Positions 1 through 5,878 of a stretch of DNA of 8,011 nucleotides are shown piece by piece. The DNA is from Fischerella sp. (GTDB lineage Bacteria; Cyanobacteriota; Cyanobacteriia; Cyanobacteriales; Nostocaceae): NCBI GenBank assembly GCA_026419705.1, contig JANZYY010000226.1, positions 1-8,011 on the forward strand, given 5' to 3'. Within the stretch, counting starts at the first letter, position 1. Every line of letters begins with the position of its first letter. The notes beneath the pieces were generated by a model. The model searched no databases. It saw only the letters and a program-made list of their open reading frames with translations, and was not told the DNA's origin. A program made the translations under genes and the position numbers.

Positions 1-1
1 C

Positions 2-145
2 TGTATAGACACGGGGTTCACTCATCCACACACCCTCCGATATACGCCGCCAACTCTGGGGCATGAAATTCAGCGAAACCGCTGGTTCGCCATTGATGGT
101 GGTCAGTGTCTCGCCCCAAGCGAATCTGGTTGATGTTGATAACAT
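2..145 (-). CDS. 5' end of an unrecognised protein, cut by the window edge
   Basis: This is an uninterrupted reading frame of 48 codons from an ATG at 145 leftwards to the edge, so only the N-terminus is visible. It begins MLSTSTRFAWGETL and contains a Trp-rich, polar stretch (MPQSWRRISEGVW). An AAGGAG lies at 163-158 on the minus strand, 12 nt before the ATG; that spacing is a little long but usable. A candidate promoter lies further upstream at 205-236. No signal peptide or membrane segment is visible. I do not recognise the family and propose no function. The codon composition looks coding and the frame is clean to the edge, which together with the ribosome binding site is the reason for calling it a gene. 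Confidence 0.6.
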   Translation of the reverse strand, partial: MLSTSTRFAWGETLTTINGEPAVSLNFMPQSWRRISEGVWMSEPRVYT

Positions 146-204
146 TGAGAAAAACTGCTCCTTGGAGTATGCACTCTTATAGCTTCGTCCCGATTCTTGG
201 CTAG

Positions 205-236
205 TTTATAGCATCCGTCAAAAGACAAGCTGTCAA
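205..236 (-). promoter_or_regulatory. candidate promoter for the left-edge gene
   Basis: On the minus strand there is a perfect -35 hexamer TTGACA (236-231) and a TATAAA (210-205) preceded by TG one base upstream, as in extended -10 elements. The 20-nt spacer is longer than the optimal 17, so the fit is imperfect. Transcription would start near position 198 and give a leader of about 50 nt before the ATG at 145. The position and orientation fit; the strength is inferred. Confidence 0.35.
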
Positions 237-291
237 ACTTAATTTGGATTCAGTACGCACTTGACCGCAAGCGGGGAGGATAAAATAAATT

Positions 292-320
292 CCCCCTCTC
301 TGTTTACGGAGAGAAGGGGG
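292..320 (-). terminator. hairpin, probable terminator of the minus-strand gene run
   Basis: An inverted repeat pairs CCCCCTCTCT (292-301) with AGAGAAGGGGG (310-320), with one bulged base and an 8-nt loop. Read on the minus strand it is followed by AATTTATTTTA, an A/T-rich tract with a modest U-run. It lies about 105 nt beyond the stop codon of the lipoprotein gene at 426, the last gene of the co-directional run. The plus-strand side has no U-tract, so the minus orientation is preferred. Confidence 0.5.
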
Positions 321-425
321 TAAGATTTCGACTGTGTTGCCGCAAAGCGAGAAACGCTATATTGATTGGAGTTTAGTTGGTTATCAACTGGTAGTACAGC
401 ACTACAAAATCAAAGGCCTGGCACA

Positions 426-1313
426 CTACCGTCTTCTTGCACCAAAACCAGTGCTACGACGAGGTACAGAACGACCTCCACTACCAAAACGACTGCCAGA
501 ATCGCGTCTAGTGGTACTAGATCTTCCAGAAGGTCTGAGGGTACTGCTGCCATAACCAGAACCAGTAGCACGGCTACCAGCAGTACTACGTGGAGTATTA
601 CGTACAGTGGAGCTACCGGCAGATGTTCTTCTAATGTTTCCTGTTGTGCGGAAAGCAGTACGATTTCTCACAGCCGCTGGTGGCTGATTGTAACGACGCT
701 GATAGCTGGTAACTGCATCGTCATAGCTTCTACCGTAGCCACCGAAGCCAGTCAAAACTACTCCTGGCTGATATACAGGCGGTACGTAATAATGAGGTCT
801 AAACAATACGTTACCTATTGCTTGACCAGCTAAAGATCCTGCTAAGCTGCCAGCAAAAGGAGACCAAAAACTATTCTCTCGGCGCACTACTACTGTTTCC
901 TGCTGCCCGGTTTGGGGGTTGGTCTGAGTTTCGGTGACGTTGTGGATATACTCTATTTTGAAGTCTTCTGTTAAGTAGAGAACTGGCTGTCCGTTTTCCA
1001 CTTTCAGGTAACTTTTCTTACCCTCTTTGATTTCATCATCGGTCAACCGCGCCATTTGTAAATTTTCGGTTCTAAAAGTTGGGGGCGTAGCATTGAGTAA
1101 AAACAGGGTATACGTTCCATCGGCATCGTCATAGCTAGCTTGCTGCACCGGATACTGACCATCACTCAGCTTGGTGGTAATGTTTGTTGTTTGGCTGGCG
1201 TTTTGAGCTTGTGGCGTAGCTTGATTTGCCCCGCCACCGCAACCGACCATGGTTATGCACAAACTCAGTGTTAAAAAAATTACTGTAAACTTACGCAAGA
1301 TTTTCATCGGCAT
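426..1313 (-). CDS. putative lipoprotein with Arg/Ser/Gly-rich C-terminal tail
   Basis: This 295-aa protein of unrecognised family begins with a lipoprotein-type signal: basic residues (KILRK, 4-8), a hydrophobic core (9-20), then MVGC with Cys25 as the probable lipidated residue followed by GGG. The -3 Met makes the lipobox slightly non-standard. A Gln/Thr/Asn-rich linker (29-48) leads to a folded-looking part (about 50-145). Then comes a Gly/Ala-rich segment (154-168, AGSLAGSLAGQAIG) and an aromatic/Pro patch (172-185). The last 85 or so residues are low complexity, rich in Arg, Ser, Thr and Gly, and end GARRR, so they are strongly basic and probably disordered. Two in-frame ATGs, 6 bp apart (1313 and 1307), could both serve as the start; neither has a good Shine-Dalgarno sequence. 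It is the last gene of a minus-strand run, 100 bp after the DUF1517-like gene. The location is probably the plasma or outer membrane; the function is unknown. The basic tail could bind nucleic acid or anionic polysaccharide, but that is speculation. Confidence 0.75.
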   Translation of the reverse strand: MPMKILRKFTVIFLTLSLCITMVGCGGGANQATPQAQNASQTTNITTKLSDGQYPVQQASYDDADGTYTLFLLNATPPTFRTENLQMARLTDDEIKEGKKSYLKVENGQPVLYLTEDFKIEYIHNVTETQTNPQTGQQETVVVRRENSFWSPFAGSLAGSLAGQAIGNVLFRPHYYVPPVYQPGVVLTGFGGYGRSYDDAVTSYQRRYNQPPAAVRNRTAFRTTGNIRRTSAGSSTVRNTPRSTAGSRATGSGYGSSTLRPSGRSSTTRRDSGSRFGSGGRSVPRRSTGFGARRR

Positions 1314-1356
1314 TTGATTATTGTTCCATCTGTGAGCTTAACAACTTCTCGATCTA

Positions 1357-1391
1357 ACTGGTCATTGGTAATTGCTAATTGGTAATTGGTG
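1357..1391. repeat. heptanucleotide tandem repeat, ATTGGTA type
   Basis: Five 7-bp units run in register: actggtc, attggta, attgcta, attggta, attggtg. The array lies in the 100-bp spacer between the DUF1517-like gene and the lipoprotein gene. It fits the cyanobacterial class of short tandemly repeated repetitive (STRR) sequences, which have a 7-bp period; TTGGTCA is one of the heptamers I recall being described for that class. No mirrored arm is obvious here. Confidence 0.7.
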
Positions 1392-1413
1392 AAAACCCCC
1401 ATTTCCTTACAAA

Positions 1414-2007
1414 TTACAAAGGAATTAACTCCGGGTAGTATTGCAGAAGCTGGTCGTTAGTGAGTTCATCACCCAATTGAGCTGGTGAGAAATGCACCTG
1501 AATTGCCCGCAGTTTATGGTTATAGTGCAAGTTAATTAAAGCTTTCAAGCCTTCTCTGAGAGTATTAATATTAGCAAGGTCAGTTTCTAATTCCGGCACT
1601 TCTCCTTCATAAGCAACTGTAATCATCACAACAACATTGCGGGTTACAGGGATAGAAAAGGATTCCTGATAATCAGATTCACAACTGAAATCTGGTTCAC
1701 TCTTGTAACGTTGAGCAGAGTCGGTAAACAACTCATTTACATAGTCTCCCGCCTCACCTTCATCCCAAAATACGTCACCTTCATTAGACGCAGAAAGCCA
1801 GTATTCATCGTATTGCAGTAGAGTTTCACAGATTTCTACTAACCCTTCTCCTAAAACTTCGAGGTCGCCTTCGGAATCCATTGCATCCCGTGCAGCACGA
1901 TTTAATACTCCCAAGATTGGTGCAACTTCAGACCCAGCTAAATGTAGCATTATGCGACAAACTACATAGCGAGTTTTGCCCATCATTTTATTAAAACTAT
2001 CGCGCAT
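1414..2007 (-). CDS. DUF1517-like protein, soluble form
   Basis: This 197-aa acidic protein has no signal peptide or transmembrane segment. The C-terminal half (about 118-197) resembles the end of DUF1517 proteins of cyanobacteria and plastids: a hydrophobic strand (NVVVMITVAYEGEVPEL, 124-140), a helix (TLREGLKALINL, 149-160), the strand AIQVHFSP (168-175), then the typical GDELTNDQLLQYYPELIPL ending (179-197). The N-terminal half (1-100) is helical-looking, with many acidic residues (DSEGDLEVLGEG; DEGEAGDYVNEL), and I do not recognise it. Many DUF1517 members carry a membrane anchor and a Gly-rich linker; this one lacks both, so it is probably cytoplasmic. The start is secure, with AGGAGGA just before the ATG. 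It lies 90 bp downstream of the pentapeptide-repeat gene on the same strand, separated by a heptamer array. The molecular function of the family is unknown to me. Confidence 0.8.
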   Translation of the reverse strand: MRDSFNKMMGKTRYVVCRIMLHLAGSEVAPILGVLNRAARDAMDSEGDLEVLGEGLVEICETLLQYDEYWLSASNEGDVFWDEGEAGDYVNELFTDSAQRYKSEPDFSCESDYQESFSIPVTRNVVVMITVAYEGEVPELETDLANINTLREGLKALINLHYNHKLRAIQVHFSPAQLGDELTNDQLLQYYPELIPL

Positions 2008-2010
2008 TTT

Positions 2011-2017
2011 TCCTCCT
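2011..2017 (-). promoter_or_regulatory. strong Shine-Dalgarno of the DUF1517-like gene
   Basis: On the minus strand AGGAGGA (2017-2011) is followed by AAA and the ATG at 2007. It is the only near-consensus anti-16S match in the window. It begins at the edge of the upstream heptamer-array spacer and fixes the start of the 197-aa protein. Confidence 0.8.
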
Positions 2018-2022
2018 GGTAT

Positions 2023-2078
2023 TGGTTGGTTATTGGTTGTTGGTATTTACAAACAACTACCAACTAACAACAAATAAC
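2023..2078. repeat. heptanucleotide array with mirrored halves (TTGG / CAAC)
   Basis: Eight 7-bp units run in register on the plus strand: tggttgg, ttattgg, ttgttgg, tatttac, aaacaac, taccaac, taacaac, aaataac. The first units end in TTGG and the later ones in CAAC, approximately its complement (compare TTGGTA with TACCAA), so the spacer could fold on itself. The array fills most of the gap between the end of the pentapeptide-repeat gene and the ribosome binding site of the DUF1517-like gene. Confidence 0.65.
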
Positions 2079-2097
2079 AAAATCTAACCACTAACTA

Positions 2098-3639
2098 TTA
2101 ATTTATGTAATGAAATCCTTTGAAAAAATCAATTACTAAACTCAAAGAAGGCACGATTGCTTTGGCTGCATCTACGGGGTGCTCGTAATAGTCAGAACCA
2201 TGGTGATTCGATGTATCAATAAACCTACCAAAGCGAGGGTGGTCATGGATTATCAAACTTTGAGCGCTAGAATTAGTTAAAATTGTCTGGGTTGGTGCTT
2301 GAAAAAAATTTAATTTAGATGTTATTTTGAATATATTTTTAACTTGCTTGATCGTAGTGGTCTTGTCTCTAGCTTTTTCTATCAACGTAGTTAATTTCTG
2401 GAAGAGGTAAGGAGAAATATTTTCGCTGTTGATCGTTGCCAGTAGCGTCAAAATATTGTTTTGAGTATTTGCAGCATCTTGAAAGGGAAGAATAGCTACA
2501 TAAGCTGTGGGCAATAAATTCATGTCGCTATCAACGCGGAAGGTAAAAACTGTGCGCCGCGGCCCAATTTCTACACTGGGGGGTTGTTTTAATTCATGGT
2601 ATTGTTGGGCAATTTGGTAATAAGCACCGGCAATAGCAAAATTCGCTTCGCGATCTAAAGGTCTATCGACGATAATCCGAATTATTGGTGCAGTTTCGTT
2701 AAAAAACTCGCGTGATTCTTCTGCGTTGAAATATTGAACGATAGAGCGATCGCCACTTGGACTGAGGTCAACCCATTCACAAATCATCCCTTCAGTTTTT
2801 AAACCAAATCTGGAGGTAGAATAAAGTTTTGCCCCTGTTAGAGTCGCTCCCGATAAATCTGCACCTACCCACTCAGCTTTAATTAATCTTGCCTGAGTTA
2901 AATTAGCGTGAACCAAACTAGCATTGGTTAAATTGGCATTGCTTAAATCTGCCCCAATTAAATTAGCACCACTTAATTTTGCCCCACTTAAATCTGCCCA
3001 ACTCAGATTAGCCCCACTTAAATCTGCCCAACGCAAATTTGCACCGCTTAAATTAGCCCCACTCAAGTTAGCCTGACAAAGATTTGCTTGTTTCATTTCC
3101 GCATCTCGGAAATTAGCACCGCTAAGATCGGCGCCACTCATGTCGGTATTGTTGAGATTCGCCCCCTCTAAACTGGCTTCTGTTAAGAAACCATCCCGCA
3201 AATTAGCCTCGCTCAAATTAGCGTCTCGGAGTACGGCGTAGCGGAGAGCAGCTTCTCTGAGATCCGCACAACTGAGATTTGCTGACAACAAGTTACTCCA
3301 GCTGAGATCGGCGCGAATTAACTCAGCACGAATCAGCGAGGCTGATTGGAGTTGAGCGCGACTCAGATCGGTCCGGATTAAATTTGCGACGTTGAGACTG
3401 GCGTAGTTGAGGTTAGCTTGACTGAGATGAGCGCCACTTAATCTTGCCACATTTACTTGAGCGTGGCTGAGGTTAGCACCACTGAGATTGGCTCCACTGA
3501 AGTTTACCACACTCAAATTGGCATGACTAAAATTCGCTTGATTGAGTTTTACCCCACTCAAGTTAGCTTCAGAAAGATCGACACCGCTAAAATCTCTCAC
3601 TCCCGCTTCGTATTTTGCCAGCAATTCCTCTACATTCAT
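2098..3639 (-). CDS. pentapeptide-repeat protein with C-terminal domain
   Basis: The start is taken at ATG 3639, giving 513 aa beginning MNVEELLAKYEAGVRDFSGVDL. A TTG 24 bp upstream (3663) is in frame, but the GAGGT at 3651-3647 is placed for 3639, and MNVEELL is a usual beginning for cyanobacterial pentapeptide proteins. Residues about 13-272 are pentapeptide repeats of the A(D/N)LXX type. Counting the central Leu/Phe/Met position gives 52 consecutive units without a register break, enough for about 13 turns of a right-handed quadrilateral beta-helix. Residues about 273-513 form a separate, non-repetitive domain beginning near GLKTEGMICEWVDLSPSGD and ending with a hydrophobic helix. I recall similar tails on other cyanobacterial pentapeptide proteins but know no function for them. 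There is no signal peptide or clear membrane anchor, so the protein is probably cytoplasmic. It is divergent from tyrA (83 bp apart) and first in a three-gene minus-strand run. The role is unknown; an assembly or interaction scaffold is a guess. Confidence 0.9.
   Translation of the reverse strand: MNVEELLAKYEAGVRDFSGVDLSEANLSGVKLNQANFSHANLSVVNFSGANLSGANLSHAQVNVARLSGAHLSQANLNYASLNVANLIRTDLSRAQLQSASLIRAELIRADLSWSNLLSANLSCADLREAALRYAVLRDANLSEANLRDGFLTEASLEGANLNNTDMSGADLSGANFRDAEMKQANLCQANLSGANLSGANLRWADLSGANLSWADLSGAKLSGANLIGADLSNANLTNASLVHANLTQARLIKAEWVGADLSGATLTGAKLYSTSRFGLKTEGMICEWVDLSPSGDRSIVQYFNAEESREFFNETAPIIRIIVDRPLDREANFAIAGAYYQIAQQYHELKQPPSVEIGPRRTVFTFRVDSDMNLLPTAYVAILPFQDAANTQNNILTLLATINSENISPYLFQKLTTLIEKARDKTTTIKQVKNIFKITSKLNFFQAPTQTILTNSSAQSLIIHDHPRFGRFIDTSNHHGSDYYEHPVDAAKAIVPSLSLVIDFFKGFHYIN
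2981..3032 (-). repeat. 30-bp tandem duplication inside the pentapeptide-repeat gene
   Basis: The 22-bp stretches 2981-3002 and 3011-3032 are identical and start exactly 30 bp apart, which is two pentapeptides. Neighbouring 15-bp units are similar but diverged. This indicates local expansion by whole two-pentapeptide units more recently than the rest of the helix. The repeated DNA encodes the WADLSGA segments of the protein. Confidence 0.85.
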
Positions 3640-3646
3640 TAGGGTT

Positions 3647-3651
3647 ACCTC
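3647..3651 (-). promoter_or_regulatory. ribosome binding site deciding the start of the pentapeptide-repeat gene
   Basis: On the minus strand GAGGT (3651-3647) lies 7 nt before the ATG at 3639. It lies inside the alternative longer frame that begins with TTG at 3663, so the shorter 513-aa product is preferred. Confidence 0.6.
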
Positions 3652-3722
3652 ACCGGACACCAACTCGAATAGTGGGTAAACTTATGTGTCTTAATTGGTA
3701 ATGAATTTCACTTAAAATCACA

Positions 3723-4565
3723 ATGAAAATTGGTATTTTAGGACTCGGATTAATAGGCGGCTCTTTAGGTTTAGATTTGCGCTCGCACGGACATTATGTT
3801 TTCGGTGTCAGTCGCCGAGAATCAACCTGTGCTAAGGCAATTGCTCTGGGTAGCGTAGATGAAGCATCAGTTGAGATGAATCTGCTCGCTACTGCAGAGG
3901 TTGTATTCATTTGTACACCTGTTGGACTTATTATTCCCACAGTCGAGCAATTAATTGCTCATCTACCTGCTGATGTGATTGTGACTGATGTTGGTTCGGT
4001 GAAAACTCCGATAGTCAAGGCAATTTCTCCCCTCTGGGAAAATTTTATCGGTGGACATCCAATGGCGGGTAAAGCCGAAAGTGGTATTGAAGCAGCACAG
4101 CCGGGTCTATTTGTCGGTAGACCTTATGTGTTGACAGCAACAGCTATTACACCAACAACCGCAATAACTGTGATGGAGAAAATTGTCACCCAGCTTGGGT
4201 CTACAATTTACCATTGTTCTCCACAAGAGCATGACCGAGCAGTTAGCTGGATTTCCCATTTACCCGTAATGGTAAGTGCTGCTTTGATAAGTGCGTGTAT
4301 GAGTGAAAGCGATCGCCATGTTTTGCAATTAGCTCAACAGCTGGCGAGTTCTGGCTTTAGAGATACTAGCCGTGTGGGCGGCGGCAATCCAGAGTTAGGA
4401 ACGATGATGGCAAAATACAATCAACAAGAATTATTGCGATCGCTCCAACAATATCGCCGCAATCTTGATGATTTGATTGATTTAATAGAACAGAAAAATT
4501 GGACTGCGCTACAGTCAAAGTTACAGTTTACTCAATCTAGCCGTCCTCAATTTATTGATGATTAA
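3723..4565 (+). CDS. tyrA: prephenate/arogenate dehydrogenase
   Basis: This 280-aa enzyme of tyrosine biosynthesis performs the NAD(P)-dependent oxidative decarboxylation of arogenate to tyrosine, or of prephenate to 4-hydroxyphenylpyruvate. The N-terminal Rossmann fold has GLGLIGGS (7-13). SRR at 30-32, after the second beta strand, suits NADP(H). The TDVGSVK motif (88-94) includes Ser92. The active-site segment GGHPMAGKAESG (110-121) carries His112. SHLP carries His179, and the GFRDTSRVGGGNPELG block (211-226) includes Arg217. These positions agree, as I recall them, with the characterised Synechocystis arogenate dehydrogenase, which is nearly the same length and prefers arogenate with NADP; substrate preference here is inferred from that. 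No ACT or chorismate-mutase domain is fused. No Shine-Dalgarno sequence precedes the ATG. The gene contains two HIP1 octamers and appears monocistronic, divergent from the pentapeptide gene and followed by mobile-element debris. Confidence 0.95.
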   Translation: MKIGILGLGLIGGSLGLDLRSHGHYVFGVSRRESTCAKAIALGSVDEASVEMNLLATAEVVFICTPVGLIIPTVEQLIAHLPADVIVTDVGSVKTPIVKAISPLWENFIGGHPMAGKAESGIEAAQPGLFVGRPYVLTATAITPTTAITVMEKIVTQLGSTIYHCSPQEHDRAVSWISHLPVMVSAALISACMSESDRHVLQLAQQLASSGFRDTSRVGGGNPELGTMMAKYNQQELLRSLQQYRRNLDDLIDLIEQKNWTALQSKLQFTQSSRPQFIDD

Positions 4566-4578
4566 AAGATGATTAATA

Positions 4579-4600
4579 CTCCAATAAGGTTCAGTTGGAG
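4579..4600 (+). terminator. weak hairpin after tyrA, possible terminator
   Basis: CTCCAA (4579-4584) pairs with TTGGAG (4595-4600) around a 10-nt loop, 14 nt past the tyrA stop, and is followed by ATTCTCTTAAT. The stem is only 6 bp and the U-run is broken, so the assignment rests mainly on position. Confidence 0.3.
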
Positions 4601-4609
4601 ATTCTCTTA

Positions 4610-4784
4610 ATACCAATTCCCTATGAAGATGCACTTAATATCAAAAAACGCAGACGCGCTTTATTCGGCTGGCCGTAGATGGATGTAACCCAGCTTCTCG
4701 TAGAGTAAGATACTGCAAACAACGCTAAGAACGGCAAGGAACGGTGATATACTCATTAAGTGCAAGTTTATAGAGAATTGGTAT
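4610..4784. mobile_element. MITE-like element with about 30-bp terminal inverted repeats
   Basis: The left end 4611-4639 and the reverse complement of 4755-4783 match at 25 of 29 positions without a gap, beginning TACCAATTC on both sides. The element is about 175 bp and has no coding capacity, so it could only move with a transposase supplied elsewhere. Each end carries TA next to CCAATTC, consistent with, but not proving, a TA target-site duplication as in IS630/Tc1-type elements. The interior includes AGCTTCTCGTAGAG, resembling a short dispersed repeat I associate with Nostoc genomes. The family is not identified. Confidence 0.65.
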
Positions 4785-4806
4785 AATCTCCTGCAAAAGA
4801 GCAGAA

Positions 4807-4973
4807 CTGTTTCATTCTAAAAAAGAAAAATCTAAATTCCTCCCACCTCTGAAATTCTTTGTACTCTTTGCGTCCTACCCTACGGTCAGCCGCTGCGCGT
4901 CTATGTGGTTCATTAAACAAAAATTTTCTGGGTGGGAAGGGGTTAATTAATTTTTTTCCACAGAATGAAACAG
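4807..4973. mobile_element. fold-back element with long imperfect inverted repeats
   Basis: CTGTTTCATTCT (4807-4818) and AGAATGAAACAG (4962-4973) are a perfect 12-bp inverted pair at the ends. The similarity continues inwards with gaps: an A-rich tract, then CCTCCCACC (4839-4847) facing GGTGGGAAGG (4931-4940), then GAAATTCTTTGT facing the complement of its partner. The arms are about 55 bp each, leaving a loop of about 53 bp (4864-4916). The whole 167-bp unit could fold into one long hairpin. It has no coding capacity. It may be a MITE or a structured intergenic repeat; transcription across it would give a stable stem. Confidence 0.6.
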
Positions 4974-5038
4974 CCCTGTCTTCAAAAAGGGGGGTGTAGG
5001 AGGGATCGACCTTAACTTCACTGTATTGATTAGTACTC

Positions 5039-5878
5039 CTAACCTCGATAACCTATTGCTCTAGAAAAATCTGTGCTGCCAAGTTTCGCACCTTCAAAAT
5101 TAGCATCGGTCAAGTCAGCACCGCGAAAAGATGTGGTGAAGAAGCTTGTAATATCTTTAGCAAGTTGAATCAGGGAAATTATGGTCATGGCGATCGCCCC
5201 TACAAACAAGCAACTCCATACCAATCCCCAAAGCAAATTGTAGGTGCTTAAGTATGTAAATGTTGCTGTGGCTACTAAAAATGTAAATCCATATGTCGTT
5301 ACTAAACCTGCGCTGGCAATTGTAACTGCTACTAATCCTCTAGGAAAATAAAAGCCGAGAAATGCCATTCCCAATAACGATATAACCAAAGCTTTAACTC
5401 GAATTTCTGGATTAGTTCCCATCGTGGTGATACCGCGATAAAACAAAGCTAATAATCCTCCTGAGACTGCTCCCGAAACTGCTGTGGCGATGCGTTGGAT
5501 GATAAATTTAGTGCCAGTCAAACCTCTCACAGCCGAAGCTACTGCTGCAATTCCCAAACAAGAGAAAAAAGCGACAGTATAAACCCAAGCTGGTTCTTCT
5601 GGAGTGACACTGAGAATGCCAAACAACATTTCGCTAATTGCATGGACTGCTGCGATCGCCACGAATACTGCGATCGCCACTACCAAGATCAGGTGTGCGA
5701 GAGTTTGACCAGCCTTGACTCCCTGAAAATTAGCTCCCCGCAGCAAGGCGTTGCTAAAATCACAACCGCGTATATCCGAATTGCTAAAATCAGCGCCAAT
5801 GAGATTACGTCCCCGAAAGGAGCGATTTTGCAAATTCTGGTTAGCAAAGTTGAGAGTGCCTGGATTCATCATCATCAT
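5039..5878 (-). CDS. membrane protein with pentapeptide repeats on both sides
   Basis: This 279-aa protein has three parts. Residues about 8-55 are pentapeptide repeats, with central residues F11, L16, F21, L26, F31, I36, F41, L46 and F51. Residues about 58-240 are a hydrophobic block with roughly five or six transmembrane helices (near 60-80, 98-118, 132-150, 162-178, 181-205 and 215-240). Residues about 248-271 return to pentapeptide repeats (FRGADLTDANFEGAKLGSTDF). The short repeat modules probably face the same side or pack against the membrane; the function is unknown. The gene begins with four consecutive ATG codons (5878, 5875, 5872, 5869) and has no Shine-Dalgarno sequence, so the exact start is open. 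The C-terminal repeat run stops abruptly at AIGYRG. As I recall, related cyanobacterial proteins continue further, so this one may be truncated, with mobile-element DNA 66 bp beyond its stop. It is divergent from the glycosidase gene. Confidence 0.85.
   Translation of the reverse strand: MMMMNPGTLNFANQNLQNRSFRGRNLIGADFSNSDIRGCDFSNALLRGANFQGVKAGQTLAHLILVVAIAVFVAIAAVHAISEMLFGILSVTPEEPAWVYTVAFFSCLGIAAVASAVRGLTGTKFIIQRIATAVSGAVSGGLLALFYRGITTMGTNPEIRVKALVISLLGMAFLGFYFPRGLVAVTIASAGLVTTYGFTFLVATATFTYLSTYNLLWGLVWSCLFVGAIAMTIISLIQLAKDITSFFTTSFRGADLTDANFEGAKLGSTDFSRAIGYRG
5652..5677. repeat. pair of HIP1 octamers, 18 bp apart
   Basis: GCGATCGC occurs at 5652-5659 and 5670-5677 inside the pentapeptide membrane-protein gene. 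Single perfect copies also lie at 2746, 4309, 4436, 5190, 6376 and 7183 (start positions). HIP1 is a palindrome greatly over-represented in many cyanobacterial genomes, so these copies mark the taxon rather than a local function. Confidence 0.95.

Larger units (their letters stand above)
4566..5038. other. gene-free spacer filled by two inverted-repeat elements
   Basis: No credible reading frame is present in either strand of this 473-bp stretch. It holds a weak hairpin just after tyrA (4579-4600), then two back-to-back elements with terminal inverted repeats (4610-4784 and 4807-4973), 22 bp apart. The last 65 bp contain a G-run (4984-4993, aaaagggggg) and nothing I can assign. The spacer lies between the convergent ends of tyrA and the pentapeptide membrane protein. 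Confidence 0.8.

Noticed and set aside
366..833. Long plus-strand open frame opposite the lipoprotein gene
   Set aside because: It is Ser/Thr/Arg-rich low complexity because it mirrors the Arg/Ser/Gly tail of the real gene. It has no ribosome binding site, and the minus-strand frame has a signal peptide and normal composition.
2824..3603. Regular repeats resembling a CRISPR array
   Set aside because: The period is 15 bp with no spacers of constant unrelated sequence, and it translates into pentapeptide repeats.
3640..3663. Eight-codon N-terminal extension of the pentapeptide-repeat protein from a TTG
   Set aside because: The GAGGT sequence within this stretch is correctly spaced for the ATG at 3639, and MNVEELL is a typical start.
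3691..3718. Possible tyrA promoter (TTAATT, 16 nt, TAAAAT)
   Set aside because: The -35 match is poor, and the -10 would place the transcription start at the ATG, requiring a leaderless mRNA; not enough to call.
4980..5005. G-run and AGGAGGGAT near the end of the membrane-protein gene
   Set aside because: It looks like a ribosome binding site on the plus strand, but no start codon with a meaningful frame follows.
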